Shown: piece by piece, positions 26,207 through 36,216 of the stretch | Layout: every line of letters starts with the position of its first letter | Position numbering within the stretch: the stretch's first letter is position 1 | DNA from: Legionella yabuuchiae | GTDB lineage: Bacteria; Pseudomonadota; Gammaproteobacteria; Legionellales; Legionellaceae | DNA: 56,752 bases | Reading direction: 5' to 3' | Assembly (NCBI RefSeq): GCF_900640115.1 | Contig: NZ_CAAAIW010000019.1 | Location: forward strand, 1 to 56,752 | Program-made: the position numbers and the translations under genes | The notes under the pieces: generated by a model | What the model saw: only the letters and a program-made list of their open reading frames with translations | The model's database searches: none | Told to the model about the DNA's origin: nothing

Positions 26207-26548
26207 ATGCATGAAATGACCTTATGTAAAAATATACTGGAGATTGTTAAGCAACATGTTAAGGAGACAAAGGGCGCATGCGTCAAAAAAATTTGTTTAG
26301 AAGTTGGTCAATTAACTTGTGTTGAGCGCTCTGCCCTGCAGTTTAGTTTTGATGTTGCCGCCAAAGGTACTATTGCTGAACAAGCTATATTAGATATCAT
26401 CGACATAGAAGGCAAAGCACGTTGCGAAACGTGCCAGAAAACCATCAAGATTAAACAGTATTATGATCCTTGCCAAAGTTGTGGTAATTTTTCATTATCC
26501 ATACTGCAGGGTGAGGAATTAAGGGTAAAATATTTGGAGATGGGTTAA
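26207..26548 (+). CDS. hypA: Hydrogenase nickel-insertion protein HypA
   Basis: A 113-residue HypA. The N-terminus MHEMTLCKNILEIV supplies the essential nickel-binding His2. The structural zinc site CETCQKTIKI with the later CQSCGNF gives the two CxxC pairs. HypA delivers nickel with HypB to the hydrogenase large subunit. First of six hyp genes; its stop overlaps the hypB start by one base. Confidence 0.95.
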   Translation: MHEMTLCKNILEIVKQHVKETKGACVKKICLEVGQLTCVERSALQFSFDVAAKGTIAEQAILDIIDIEGKARCETCQKTIKIKQYYDPCQSCGNFSLSILQGEELRVKYLEMG

Positions 26549-27303
26549 TGTGTGGAATATGTGGTTGTTCCGATCACGTTCATGATCAAGATGTCAATGA
26601 AGTTCATCATCACCACAGTGACAGCAATATCATCGCTGTGGAAGAAGATTTATTGGCGAAAAACAAACAATATGCAATCAAGAACCGTACTCATTTTCAG
26701 CAAAAAAATATAACTGCTTTAAACTTAATGTCGAGTCCTGGTGCCGGAAAAACAACCCTACTCGGTAAAACGTTCCAAGACTTAAAGCAATACATGCGAA
26801 TGGCAGTCATTGTTGGTGATCAGCAAACCGATGAAGACGCGGCAAAACTAAAAAAGAGCGGTGCAGAGGCTTTGCAAATTAATACAGGACGAGTTTGCCA
26901 CCTGGATGCTCACATGATAGGCCATGCCGTTGAAGAGTTATCAATCCAGGATAATACCCTTTTATTCATTGAAAATGTAGGAAACTTGGTTTGCCCGGCA
27001 AGTTTTGATTTAGGGGAAACCCATAAAATTGTTCTGTTATCCGTAACAGAAGGTGATAATAAACCCTTGAAATACCCTGACATGTTCCGCGGCGCTGATT
27101 TGATATTAATCACTAAAATGGATTTATTACCCTATGTACAATTTGATCTTGATCAATGCGAAGATTACATACGGCGAATTAACCAAAAAGTTCATATTTT
27201 ACATCTATCCTCCACCTCAGACAAAGGCATTCGTGATTGGTATCAATGGTTGCATGATGCTTGTAATCTGAGTGACTTGAAATGTCATCCCACAAGATTT
27301 TAA
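26548..27303 (+). CDS. hypB: Hydrogenase nickel-insertion GTPase HypB
   Basis: A 251-residue GTPase. N-terminal CGICGCSDH is the high-affinity nickel site, followed by a short His-rich stretch (HHHHSDSN) that can store nickel. The G domain has the P-loop SSPGAGKTTLL, the switch region GDQQTDEDA and the ITKMDLLPY specificity motif. It works with HypA in GTP-dependent nickel loading. It overlaps hypF by 22 bp. Confidence 0.95.
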   Translation: MCGICGCSDHVHDQDVNEVHHHHSDSNIIAVEEDLLAKNKQYAIKNRTHFQQKNITALNLMSSPGAGKTTLLGKTFQDLKQYMRMAVIVGDQQTDEDAAKLKKSGAEALQINTGRVCHLDAHMIGHAVEELSIQDNTLLFIENVGNLVCPASFDLGETHKIVLLSVTEGDNKPLKYPDMFRGADLILITKMDLLPYVQFDLDQCEDYIRRINQKVHILHLSSTSDKGIRDWYQWLHDACNLSDLKCHPTRF

Positions 27304-29561
27304 AAACAATTTCGGAGCAAGCTTCGGATTTAAAAAGACAACAAATTACAATTCAAGGCGTGGTTCAAGGTGTAGGCTTTCGCCCTCACGTGTATCGTAT
27401 AGCAATCAGTTTAAATCTGACTGGCTGGGTAAAAAACAATAACCATGGAGTCATCATAGAAATCCAGGGTTCATCCAGCGATCAATTCTTATCAAAGCTC
27501 AAAAAATCGTTGCCCCCACTGGCACGCATTGATGCCATACAATGCCAAACGCTACCTTTAATCCAAAATGAAAAGCATTTTCAAATCAAGCCCAGTGAAG
27601 GAGAGGGCGGTCATACGATTATTTCCCCTGACATGGGGATATGTCAGGATTGCCTGAAGGAATTATTTGATCCCAAGAGCCGGTACTATCTCTACCCGTT
27701 TTTAAATTGCACGCAATGTGGACCGCGTTTAACGGTTACTCGTCAGCTCCCCTACGACCGCGCTCAAACTTCTATGGATGTTTTCCCATTGTGCAGTGCC
27801 TGTGAAAAAGATTATAGCGATCCTATAAATCGTCGCTATCATGCCCAGCCTACCGCATGCAGCTTATGCGGCCCACAACTTTCTACCAGCATTAAAGCAA
27901 TGGCCAAAGCCATCCAACATGGTAAAATTATAGCGGTAAAGGGGTTAGGGGGCTATCAGTTAATCTGTGATGCATGGAATACAGCAAGCATTTCAACGTT
28001 ACGTGCAAGAAAAAACCGAGCAGAAAAACCCTTCGCCGTTATGGTGACTAATTTAAATAGCGCCGAGCAAATGGTCTCTATCACCCCGTTGGCCCGAGAA
28101 TTATTAACTGGCCAAACTCGGCCTATCGTCTTGTTAAATAAATTAATGGATTGCATGCCTGAAGATCTTGCTCCAGGTTTAAGTCAGTTAGGCATTATGC
28201 TGCCAACCACCCCAATTCATTATCTGCTATTTCACGCCTTAATGGGTTTTCCTAAGGGATTAGAGTGGTTAGATAAACCGGATTCAACCATGTTGGTAGT
28301 CACCAGTGCAAATATAGGGGGTGATCCGCTTCTAATTGACGATTCCCAGGCTGAAGAAGCGTTGGCTTCTATTGCTGATTTGAAAATTTCATACAACCGT
28401 AATATTGTCACACGGGTGGATGATTCCGTTATAAAAATAATTAATCATTCACCGGCGTTTGTCCGCCGCGCTCGTGGGTATGTTCCAAAAGCCATTAAAC
28501 TGCCGTTTACGATACCAACAACACTGGCCTTAGGCGGGCATCTTAAAAATACATTTTGCATAACCCGGAATGATGAAGCCTTTGTGTCACAATATATCGG
28601 AAGTTTAAATAACAAGGAAACCATCGATTTTTATCATGAATCTTTAGAGCATTTACAAGATTTTTTAAACATCAAACCTGAACAAGTGGCTTGTGATTTA
28701 CACCCCGATTTTTATACGACTCAACTGGCTGAAACCTATGACTGCCCAATGATTAGCGTGCAACATCATCACGCTCATTTGGCGTCAGTCGCCGCAGAGC
28801 ATCACATCATCCACCCCGCTCTTGGATTGGCCCTGGATGGTTACGGCTATGGAACGAAAGGAGGCGCCTGGGGAGGGGAGTTGATGTTGTTGGATAATGC
28901 ATGCTTTGAAAGGCTGGGAAGTTTTTACCCCCTTCTTATGCCGGGAGGTGATCGTGTCGCCAAAGAACCTTGGCGGATGGGCGCATCTGTTTTACATGAG
29001 TTGGGCTTAAATGAAGAAATCAGTGTGCGATTTGGCAATATGACTCAAGCGAAGCACTTATCTGATCTACTCGTCAGCCAATGTTCATTGCCAACAACCA
29101 GTAGTTGTGGCCGTTATTTTGATGCGGCCAGTGCGCTGTTGGGGGTAAATCGCGTTTCCAATTATGAAGGCCATGCAGCACAATTGCTGGAAAGCTTGGT
29201 AACAGAACCTGCTGTGATATCAAATGGCTGGATCATTGAAAATGGTCATTTTAATCTATTGCCAACTTTCGCAGAGCTTTTGGAACTCGATCCGGTAACA
29301 GGCAGCAATCATTTTCACGGAACGTTAGTGGCTGGATTAAGTGAATGGATTTTAATCTGGGTTAAAAAAACCGGTTTACGCACAGTATTATTAAATGGCG
29401 GCTGCTTTTTAAATCAGATATTAACGGAGGGTTTAATCCAAGCCTTGTGTCAGCGAGGCTTGAATGTCTATTTGCCAAAACAGCTTCCTGCCAATGATGG
29501 GGGAATCTCCTTGGGGCAAGCTTGGGTAGCAGGAGTTGCTAATAGTGCAAAGAAACGCTAG
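27282..29561 (+). CDS. hypF: Carbamoyltransferase HypF
   Basis: A 759-residue HypF that uses carbamoyl phosphate and ATP to carbamoylate the C-terminal Cys of HypE, the source of the CN ligands of the active-site iron. Domains in order: acylphosphatase-like (IQGVVQGVGFRPHVYRIA), two zinc fingers (CQDCLK/CTQCGPR and CSACEK/CSLCGP), YrdC-like (KGLGGYQLICDA, RKNRAEKPFAVM) and Kae1-like with QHHHAHLASVAAEH and ALDGYGYGTKGGAWGGE. Full length. The start lies inside the end of hypB. Confidence 0.96.
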   Translation: MSSHKILKTISEQASDLKRQQITIQGVVQGVGFRPHVYRIAISLNLTGWVKNNNHGVIIEIQGSSSDQFLSKLKKSLPPLARIDAIQCQTLPLIQNEKHFQIKPSEGEGGHTIISPDMGICQDCLKELFDPKSRYYLYPFLNCTQCGPRLTVTRQLPYDRAQTSMDVFPLCSACEKDYSDPINRRYHAQPTACSLCGPQLSTSIKAMAKAIQHGKIIAVKGLGGYQLICDAWNTASISTLRARKNRAEKPFAVMVTNLNSAEQMVSITPLARELLTGQTRPIVLLNKLMDCMPEDLAPGLSQLGIMLPTTPIHYLLFHALMGFPKGLEWLDKPDSTMLVVTSANIGGDPLLIDDSQAEEALASIADLKISYNRNIVTRVDDSVIKIINHSPAFVRRARGYVPKAIKLPFTIPTTLALGGHLKNTFCITRNDEAFVSQYIGSLNNKETIDFYHESLEHLQDFLNIKPEQVACDLHPDFYTTQLAETYDCPMISVQHHHAHLASVAAEHHIIHPALGLALDGYGYGTKGGAWGGELMLLDNACFERLGSFYPLLMPGGDRVAKEPWRMGASVLHELGLNEEISVRFGNMTQAKHLSDLLVSQCSLPTTSSCGRYFDAASALLGVNRVSNYEGHAAQLLESLVTEPAVISNGWIIENGHFNLLPTFAELLELDPVTGSNHFHGTLVAGLSEWILIWVKKTGLRTVLLNGGCFLNQILTEGLIQALCQRGLNVYLPKQLPANDGGISLGQAWVAGVANSAKKR

Positions 29562-29595
29562 TGTTATTATTCTTCACGGCACAAGGATTCAAAAA

Positions 29596-29826
29596 ATGTG
29601 TTTGGCCATACCAGCGCAAATCACAAAACTGCTTCCAAAACAACGCGCAATTGCTAACATCGGTGGAGTAGAAAAAGAAATTTCCCTTTCACTTGTTGAA
29701 GAGGTCAGCGAAGGCGATTATGTCATTCTCCATGTAGGCTATGCTCTCACAAAACTAAATGAAGAAGAAGCAAAAAAAACGTTGGAACTATTTGCTCAAA
29801 TGCAAGCAACAGGACGTGGTGTATGA
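29596..29826 (+). CDS. hypC: Hydrogenase assembly chaperone HypC
   Basis: A 76-residue HypC. The start MCLAIPAQIT was chosen because the N-terminal Cys2 (after Met) is essential for binding the HypD-iron cargo and the large subunit; the open frame extends 20 codons further upstream without homology. It ends ATGRGV and overlaps hypD by ATGA. HypC carries the Fe(CN)2CO unit from HypD to the precursor large subunit. Confidence 0.95.
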   Translation: MCLAIPAQITKLLPKQRAIANIGGVEKEISLSLVEEVSEGDYVILHVGYALTKLNEEEAKKTLELFAQMQATGRGV

Positions 29827-30944
29827 GATATATTGAAGAGTTTCGAAATGCCGACTATGCACAAACGCTGGCTAAGCAAATTGCAGATAAGGCCTTGCCT
29901 TCACGACACTATAATCTGATGGAATTTTGCGGTGGACATACTCATACCATCCATCGCTATGGTATACCTAGTTTACTGCCGAATAACATAGAAATGATCC
30001 ATGGGCCGGGATGTCCTGTTTGCGTATTACCTATTGGATGTGTCGATAAAGCAATTTGGCTGTCGTCTCAACCAAATGTCATACTCTGCAGCTATGGCGA
30101 TATGTTGCGCGTGCCAGGGTCAGACCAAAAAAGCTTATTGCAGGCTAAAGCAGATGGTGCGGATGTCAGAATGATTTATTCTGTCGATGATGCCTTAAAA
30201 ATTGCACAACAAACTCCTGAAAAAGAAGTTATTTTTTTTGCGATTGGTTTTGAAACCACGACACCACCAACAGCATTGGCCATTTTACAAGCCAGGCATT
30301 TAAACCTCTCCAACTTCACAGTGTTTTGTAATCACGTCCTTACTCCCGTGGCCATGGACAGTTTGTTGCAAGCGCAAAGTGAAGAAGACCCCGCTGTGAA
30401 TTTGGATGGGTTTGTCGGCCCTGCCCATGTCAGCATTGTCATTGGCAGCCAGGCTTATCAAGCAGTATGCCAAAAATATCAAAAGCCGGTGGTGATTTCA
30501 GGTTTTGAGCCTTTGGATGTATTGCACTCAATTCTCATGCTTGTCGAACAAATCAATCAAAACCGCTGTGAAGTTGAAATTCAATATACAAGAGCAGTAA
30601 CGCCAACAGGAAACTTAACCACCCAAGCCATGATGGATGAAGTCTTACAGCTGCGATCAAGCTTTGAATGGCGCGGATTGGGCCATATCCCTAAAAGTGC
30701 ACTGGAAATCAAATCAGCATTTGCTTTTTTTGATGCGGAAAAGCGCTTTCATCCCCCTGAAAGCCAGGGTACAGAACATAAGCAATGTGATTGTGGTGAC
30801 ATTCTGCGAGGGGTAAAAAAGCCGCTGGATTGCAAATTGTTTGCCAAGGCATGTACTCCAGAAAATCCATTGGGTTCCTGCATGGTTTCTTCAGAGGGAG
30901 CCTGCGCCGCAGTGTATGCATATGGTAGAGGGGATGTGGTATGA
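29823..30944 (+). CDS. hypD: Hydrogenase Fe(CN)2CO assembly protein HypD
   Basis: A 373-residue HypD with the Cys motifs of the family: MEFCGGHTHTIHRYG, HGPGCPVCVLPIG and the C-terminal cluster region CDCGDILRG with CKLFAKACTPENPLGSCMVS, which binds [4Fe-4S]. It is the scaffold on which the iron centre of the hydrogenase is assembled. ATGA overlaps on both sides link it to hypC and hypE. Confidence 0.96.
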   Translation: MRYIEEFRNADYAQTLAKQIADKALPSRHYNLMEFCGGHTHTIHRYGIPSLLPNNIEMIHGPGCPVCVLPIGCVDKAIWLSSQPNVILCSYGDMLRVPGSDQKSLLQAKADGADVRMIYSVDDALKIAQQTPEKEVIFFAIGFETTTPPTALAILQARHLNLSNFTVFCNHVLTPVAMDSLLQAQSEEDPAVNLDGFVGPAHVSIVIGSQAYQAVCQKYQKPVVISGFEPLDVLHSILMLVEQINQNRCEVEIQYTRAVTPTGNLTTQAMMDEVLQLRSSFEWRGLGHIPKSALEIKSAFAFFDAEKRFHPPESQGTEHKQCDCGDILRGVKKPLDCKLFAKACTPENPLGSCMVSSEGACAAVYAYGRGDVV

Positions 30945-32014
30945 GTGAGACAGTTTTAGAGCATTCAATCAAGCGAAGCAAATCAACAGGCCCTAAACTG
31001 GATATAAAAAAAGGCCGGGTTAATTTAAGCCACGGCAGTGGTGGCCGTGCCATGGCACAATTAATTGATCAATTGTTCCTGGAGGCATTTGATAATGAAT
31101 GGTTAGCGCAGAAAAATGATCAGGCTTGTTTTTCTGTCAATGCAGGGCGAATGGTGATGGCAACAGATGCTCATGTCATCTCTCCCTTGTTTTTCCCGGG
31201 CGGGGATATTGGAGCTTTGTCTGTACATGGTACCATCAATGATATCGTTATGTCGGGGGCAACCCCCCTTTATTTATCAGCCAGTTTTATTTTAGAAGAA
31301 GGCTTGCCTTTGACTGATTTAAAAACCATTGTTATATCCATGGCTCTTGCGGCAAAAGAATCGGGAGTAGCCATCATTACCGGCGATACCAAAGTTGTGG
31401 AACGTGGTAAAGGAGATGGCGTATTTATTACCACTACCGGCGTTGGCGTGGTGCCAGAAGGTGTCAACATTTCCGGTAACCGGGCTACCCCAGGTGATCA
31501 AGTCATTGTAAGCGGTTATGTTGGCGATCATGGCGTAGCAATTATGTCATTACGCAATAATTTACAATTTTCTACGTCAATCCAGTCAGACACAGCATCA
31601 TTACATGATTTGGTTTCTAATATGATCAAAACAGTGCCAAACATACATTGCTTGCGTGATCCAACCCGAGGCGGGGTTGCTACCACATTGAATGAGTTTG
31701 CCAGACAGTCACAAGTCGGCTTTCTCGTTCATGAAGCAAAAATACCGGTGCGCACGGAAGTAGTTAGTGCTTGTGAGCTGTTAGGACTGGATCCTCTGTA
31801 TGTGGCCAATGAAGGCAAATTGTTAGCCATTTGTGCGCCGGATGATGCAGAGAAACTTTTAGAAGCCATGCACCAACATCCTCTGGGACAACACGCTGCA
31901 ATTATTGGGGAAGTGATTGAGGACTCACGCCATTTTGTTCAATTACAAACAAAATTTGGCGGCAAAAGAATCATAGATTGGCTCGCTGGAGAGCAACTCC
32001 CAAGAATTTGCTGA
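30941..32014 (+). CDS. hypE: Cyanide-forming protein HypE
   Basis: A 357-residue PurM/AIR-synthetase-like ATPase. It has LSHGSGGRAM near the N-terminus, ATDAHVISPLFFPGGDIG and DPTRGGVATTLNEFA, and it ends PRIC, the C-terminal Cys that carries the thiocarbamate dehydrated to thiocyanate. Last of the six hyp genes; a 33-bp gap leads to the hydrogenase structural genes, so one transcript is likely. Confidence 0.96.
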   Translation: MSETVLEHSIKRSKSTGPKLDIKKGRVNLSHGSGGRAMAQLIDQLFLEAFDNEWLAQKNDQACFSVNAGRMVMATDAHVISPLFFPGGDIGALSVHGTINDIVMSGATPLYLSASFILEEGLPLTDLKTIVISMALAAKESGVAIITGDTKVVERGKGDGVFITTTGVGVVPEGVNISGNRATPGDQVIVSGYVGDHGVAIMSLRNNLQFSTSIQSDTASLHDLVSNMIKTVPNIHCLRDPTRGGVATTLNEFARQSQVGFLVHEAKIPVRTEVVSACELLGLDPLYVANEGKLLAICAPDDAEKLLEAMHQHPLGQHAAIIGEVIEDSRHFVQLQTKFGGKRIIDWLAGEQLPRIC

Positions 32015-32047
32015 TATACCCGTGGTATTTAAAATAAGAGAAAAGAT

Positions 32048-33178
32048 ATGGGCACTCAATTTCTTCCACACGAAAACTTCCAGTTTTTGCTAGAAGTTCT
32101 ACAACAATCAGGCTATCGCTGCATCGGTCCACAAGTACGAGACGGCGCGATTGTTTATGACGATCTTACCGAAGCAAAGCAATTGCCCTGGGGAGTGCGA
32201 GACAGTCAACAGCCCGGTGAATACACGCTCAAAACCACTGCAGAGAAAAAAGCCTTTGCCTGGGCCAACGGCCCACAGGGGATCAAGCCACATCTGTTCA
32301 AAGCACGAGAAACAATTTGGCGTGTCATTCGAAACGATGTTGGAACGCTTGAATTTAAGTCTGAGCAAGCAGAAGAACAGCCTATAGCTTATATCGGAGG
32401 GCGCTCCTGTGATCTGATGGCCATGTCCATCCAAGATAAGGTGTTTGTAGAAGGCCCTCACCAAGACCCCCGCTATTGTTCTCGTCGTGAACAATTATTT
32501 GTGGTGGCCGTGAATTGTAGCTATGCTTCTTCCAGTTGTTTTTGCGTCTCCGCTGGCACGGGTCCCGAAGTGCAAAGTCCTTATGATTTACTACTGACCG
32601 AAATTGATAAAGGATTTACAGTGAAAAGCGGAAGTGAGCGCGGCCATACGATATTATCACAGCTCAATTTATCCAAAGCCTCACCACCGCAACAAGAACA
32701 AGCTGCCGACCAGCCCAAACAAGCGGCCAGCATGCAAACCAAACGTATTCCTTTGGATAATAAAAAAGAATTACGTGATTTACTGTTTTCAAATTTAAAT
32801 CACCCACGTTGGGATGATGTTGCTGAGCGTTGTTTGTCTTGTGGCAATTGTACCCTTGTTTGTCCGACCTGTTTTTGCCACAGTGAAGTAGAAAAGCCAA
32901 GCCTTGATGGCAGTGGCAGTGAACGTCAACGAGAATGGGACTCTTGCTTTAGTGAAGGCCATAGTTATTTAGGTGGTGAGCCGATTCGAGATGATACACG
33001 TAAGCGATACCGACAATGGTTAACCCATAAAGTAGGAAGTTGGTTCGATCAGTTTGACGTCAGCGGGTGTGTAGGTTGCGGTCGTTGTGTAACCTGGTGC
33101 CCGGTAGGTATCGACATCACTGAAGAATTGGCCGCAATTTCCAGTGAATCAACTATTAAAAAGGCCGAGGATGATTAA
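32048..33178 (+). CDS. Group 3b hydrogenase iron-sulfur (beta) subunit
   Basis: A 376-residue electron-transfer subunit like HydB of sulfhydrogenases. The C-terminal third carries two [4Fe-4S] motifs: [16 protein letters not shown] and [17 protein letters not shown]. The middle has conserved Cys in [10 protein letters not shown] and [15 protein letters not shown]. It passes electrons between the small and gamma subunits. A Gln-rich linker (around [15 protein letters not shown], near residue 225) is an odd insertion without a known counterpart. The start is supported by a nearby AGAGAAAAG ribosome-binding site. Confidence 0.9.
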   Translation: MGTQFLPHENFQFLLEVLQQSGYRCIGPQVRDGAIVYDDLTEAKQLPWGVRDSQQPGEYTLKTTAEKKAFAWANGPQGIKPHLFKARETIWRVIRNDVGTLEFKSEQAEEQPIAYIGGRSCDLMAMSIQDKVFVEGPHQDPRYCSRREQLFVVAVNCSYASSSCFCVSAGTGPEVQSPYDLLLTEIDKGFTVKSGSERGHTILSQLNLSKASPPQQEQAADQPKQAASMQTKRIPLDNKKELRDLLFSNLNHPRWDDVAERCLSCGNCTLVCPTCFCHSEVEKPSLDGSGSERQREWDSCFSEGHSYLGGEPIRDDTRKRYRQWLTHKVGSWFDQFDVSGCVGCGRCVTWCPVGIDITEELAAISSESTIKKAEDD

Positions 33179-33309
33179 AAGTATAGGTCAAGGATGCCTA
33201 AAGGTGCTTATTTAAGTTCTTTACGCCTCTTAAGTAAGTACTATTTGTCATAGGCCTAATTTTCACAACAACATGATATTATAAATAAACTCATGACGAG
33301 ACAACAAAA

Positions 33310-34137
33310 ATGAAGGACCCTTACTTACCCCTTACAGCTCAAATTATAGAACGCAAGCAAGAATCCCCAACCATAGTTACACTGAATACACAATTTGTTG
33401 ATCCACCCAGCCGTTTTCAATTTTCTCCAGGCCAATTCAATATGCTTTACCTTTATGGCGTGGGTGAAGTGCCAATCTCTATCGCTTCTGATCCTGCGGA
33501 AGATAATTTTTTAAGTCATACCATTCGTACTGTGGGGCGGGTAACCAAGGCAATGAATACGTTAAAAGAAAACGATACGATAGGCATTCGTGGCCCATAT
33601 GGTCGTGGTTGGCCCGTGGATAGAGCTAAGGGCCGAGATGTGCTTATTATCACAGGGGGCTTAGGTTGTGCGCCCACGGTTTCCTTAGTTCGATATATTT
33701 TAGCAAGACGAAAATATTTCGGCAGCTTGAAAATCCTACAAGGGGTTAAGCACAGTGAAGATTTTATTTATCGTAAGCAATATAAAACATGGCAGGAAGC
33801 ATCTGACACCGAAGTGCATATTGCCGCTGATCAGGCCAGGTCAAATTGGGCCTGGCACAAAGGCTATGTCACTGATCTCATCGACACTTTGATCTTAAAC
33901 CCAAAAAAGACCATAGTTATGATGTGTGGTCCTGAAATGATGATGCGTGCGGCAGTCAAAACCTTGCGCAACAAGTTGATTTCAGAAGATGATATATATC
34001 TTAGCATGGAGCGAAATATGGAATGCGCCATAGGACATTGTGGCCACTGCCAATATGGAGGCTTGTTCATTTGTAAAGATGGACCAGTATTTTCCTATCC
34101 AGAAGTGAAAGCGCTGTTTAACAAAAAAGGGTTTTAG
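33310..34137 (+). CDS. Group 3b hydrogenase FAD/NAD(P)-binding (gamma) subunit
   Basis: A 275-residue diaphorase subunit like HydG. An FAD domain with FSPGQFNMLYLYGVGEVPIS and a flavin-contact RGPYGRGWP is followed by an NAD(P) domain (VLIITGGLGCAPTVSLVRYI) and a C-terminal Cys cluster CAIGHCGHCQYGGLFICKDG binding [2Fe-2S], as in dihydroorotate dehydrogenase PyrK relatives. It links the hydrogenase to NADP(H). The 131-bp gap before it contains a hairpin (about 33205-33244). Confidence 0.93.
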   Translation: MKDPYLPLTAQIIERKQESPTIVTLNTQFVDPPSRFQFSPGQFNMLYLYGVGEVPISIASDPAEDNFLSHTIRTVGRVTKAMNTLKENDTIGIRGPYGRGWPVDRAKGRDVLIITGGLGCAPTVSLVRYILARRKYFGSLKILQGVKHSEDFIYRKQYKTWQEASDTEVHIAADQARSNWAWHKGYVTDLIDTLILNPKKTIVMMCGPEMMMRAAVKTLRNKLISEDDIYLSMERNMECAIGHCGHCQYGGLFICKDGPVFSYPEVKALFNKKGF

Positions 34138-34139
34138 CC

Positions 34140-34931
34140 ATGGCAAAACCACGCTTGGCTGTGCATAAATTCACTTCATGTGATGGCTGCCAGCTGGCTT
34201 TTTTAAATGCTGGCGAAGCGTTATTGACCTTGTCTGAAATGACGGAAATCATCCATTTTGTTGAAGCCGGACAAGTTGATATGGATACGCCAGTAGATAT
34301 AACTTTTGTGGAAGGCAGTATATCCACACCTAATGAAGTCGAACGCATTCAAACCGTTCGCAAAAAAACAAAATACTTAATTACGATTGGTGCTTGTGCA
34401 ACGGCGGGCGGTATACAGGCTTTACGAAATGCCGCAAATTACCAACAATGGATGTCCAGTATTTATGCAACGCCGGATACTATCAAAAGTCTTGAGACTT
34501 CAACGGCTATTTCGCATCATGTTAAAGTCGATTGGGAATTATGGGGGTGCCCAGTGAATACAGGGCAAGTGATGGATGCAATACGTTCATTATTGTATTC
34601 CGCGAGTCCACGCATCAAAAGAGACTCCGTATGCATGGAGTGTAAACGAAAAAACCAGGTCTGTGTTTTAGTGGCAAAAAAAGAGCCCTGCATGGGGCCT
34701 GTGACTCAAACAGGATGTGGCGCGCTTTGTCCTGGTGTGAACCGCGCTTGTTATGCCTGCTATGGCCCTTCGGAAAACCCGAATACGGATGCTTTAGGTG
34801 GATGGTTTAAGCAAAACATTGGTTTGGACAAAAAAGCCATCGCCAAACAATTGTTACACATTAATAACCAAGCGCCAGCTTTTAATCAAGCCGCAAGTTA
34901 TTTTAAAGGGATTAAAATTGTCAAAGAATAA
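34140..34931 (+). CDS. Group 3b [NiFe] hydrogenase small (delta) subunit
   Basis: A 263-residue small subunit. The proximal cluster Cys are in FTSCDGCQLAFLN, EGSISTPNE and IGACATAGG, with CPVNT after them; the distal clusters are in the C-terminal CMECKRKNQVCVLV, CMGPVTQTGCGALCP and CYACYGP. No Tat signal is present, so the enzyme is cytoplasmic, as for group 3. It overlaps the large-subunit gene by 14 bp. Confidence 0.94.
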   Translation: MAKPRLAVHKFTSCDGCQLAFLNAGEALLTLSEMTEIIHFVEAGQVDMDTPVDITFVEGSISTPNEVERIQTVRKKTKYLITIGACATAGGIQALRNAANYQQWMSSIYATPDTIKSLETSTAISHHVKVDWELWGCPVNTGQVMDAIRSLLYSASPRIKRDSVCMECKRKNQVCVLVAKKEPCMGPVTQTGCGALCPGVNRACYACYGPSENPNTDALGGWFKQNIGLDKKAIAKQLLHINNQAPAFNQAASYFKGIKIVKE

Positions 34932-36216
34932 GAAAAGCATTCATGTGCCTATATTAGCAAGGGTCGAAGGAGAGGGTGCGCTTGAAATCGAAATTGTAAA
35001 TGATGCAATTCAAAAGCTGCAATTGCAAATTTATGAACCCCCGCGCATGTTTGAAAAATTCCTGGAAGGACGGAGTTATAAGGAAGTACTGGACATGGTC
35101 GCACGTATTTGTGGAATTTGTCCTGTGGCTTATCAAATGAGCGCCGCACAAGCCATCGAGCATTGCTTTGGGTTCAAGCCTGGTAGCTGGGTACGTGGCA
35201 TGCGGCGCTTGTTTTATTGCGGTGAATGGTTAGAAAGTCATAGCTTGCATGTCCACTTTTTGGCTGCACCAGATTTTTTAGGCTTCCATTCCGCCCCAGA
35301 AATGGCAAAAGTTTACCCCGAAGAGGTGCGGCGCGGTTTACGATTGCAATCCTTTGGTAACGCACTGATATCATTATTTGGTGGTCGCTCTGTACACCCT
35401 GTTGGTGCATGCATTGGCGGGTTTTATAAAGCCCCTACGCAAGCGCAAATAAATAAATTGTTAGCACTTATAACAGATAGAATAGAAGATTGTGAACGAT
35501 TAATTCAATGGACAGCAACTCTGCCAAAAATAGACAATTCTCACCCATTTACCAGTGTATCCTTACGACATACCGATGAATATCCTATGAATGAAGGAAA
35601 AATTGTCTCAGATCAAGGTCTCGAAATAAGCATCGATCAATTTGATGATTACTTTAAAGAAAATCAGGTGCCTTATTCTAATGCTCTCCATTGCCTTCTC
35701 CAAGGAAAACCGTATTTGGTTGGGCCATTAGCACGTGTTAATAACAATTATCATCATCTACCTGAAGTGATCAAAGACGTGTTGAAAAAATCGAGAATTT
35801 CTTTCCCAACCCAAAACATGAATTACAGCATCATCGCTCGTGCAGTTGAAATCTATTACTGCGTACTGGAAGCCCAGCACTTGCTCCAAAACTATGTTTA
35901 TCCGAGTGCCCCTCATGCCGTAATTACAACCCGTGCCGGCAGAGGATATGGCTGTACAGAAGCACCTCGAGGTATGCTTTGGCATTGTTATGATATGACG
36001 GAGAAGGGGCTTGTGAAATCCGCCCGGATTGTTCCACCAACTAGTCAAAATCAGGCCCGTATCGAACAAGATTTGCGAATTTCATTAGAACAATATGGCT
36101 TAAACAAAACAGACGATGATTTGCAAGCTTATAGTGAACAAATCATTCGAAACTATGATCCTTGCATATCCTGCTCTACTCATTTTTTAAATTTGCGTGT
36201 GACACGCCATGAATGA
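34918..36216 (+). CDS. Group 3b [NiFe] hydrogenase large (alpha) subunit
   Basis: A 432-residue catalytic subunit. I place the start at the TTG at 34918, just after AAAGGG, giving MSKNKKSIHVPILARVEGEG; the next in-frame region upstream lies inside the small-subunit gene and does not resemble the family. Active-site Cys pairs: RICGICP (Cys65/Cys68) and the C-terminal DPCISCSTH. Cleavage after that His would remove FLNLRVTRHE, as required for maturation. The protein reduces protons or oxidises H2 with NADP(H) and, in archaeal relatives, reduces sulfur. Confidence 0.94.
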   Translation: MSKNKKSIHVPILARVEGEGALEIEIVNDAIQKLQLQIYEPPRMFEKFLEGRSYKEVLDMVARICGICPVAYQMSAAQAIEHCFGFKPGSWVRGMRRLFYCGEWLESHSLHVHFLAAPDFLGFHSAPEMAKVYPEEVRRGLRLQSFGNALISLFGGRSVHPVGACIGGFYKAPTQAQINKLLALITDRIEDCERLIQWTATLPKIDNSHPFTSVSLRHTDEYPMNEGKIVSDQGLEISIDQFDDYFKENQVPYSNALHCLLQGKPYLVGPLARVNNNYHHLPEVIKDVLKKSRISFPTQNMNYSIIARAVEIYYCVLEAQHLLQNYVYPSAPHAVITTRAGRGYGCTEAPRGMLWHCYDMTEKGLVKSARIVPPTSQNQARIEQDLRISLEQYGLNKTDDDLQAYSEQIIRNYDPCISCSTHFLNLRVTRHE

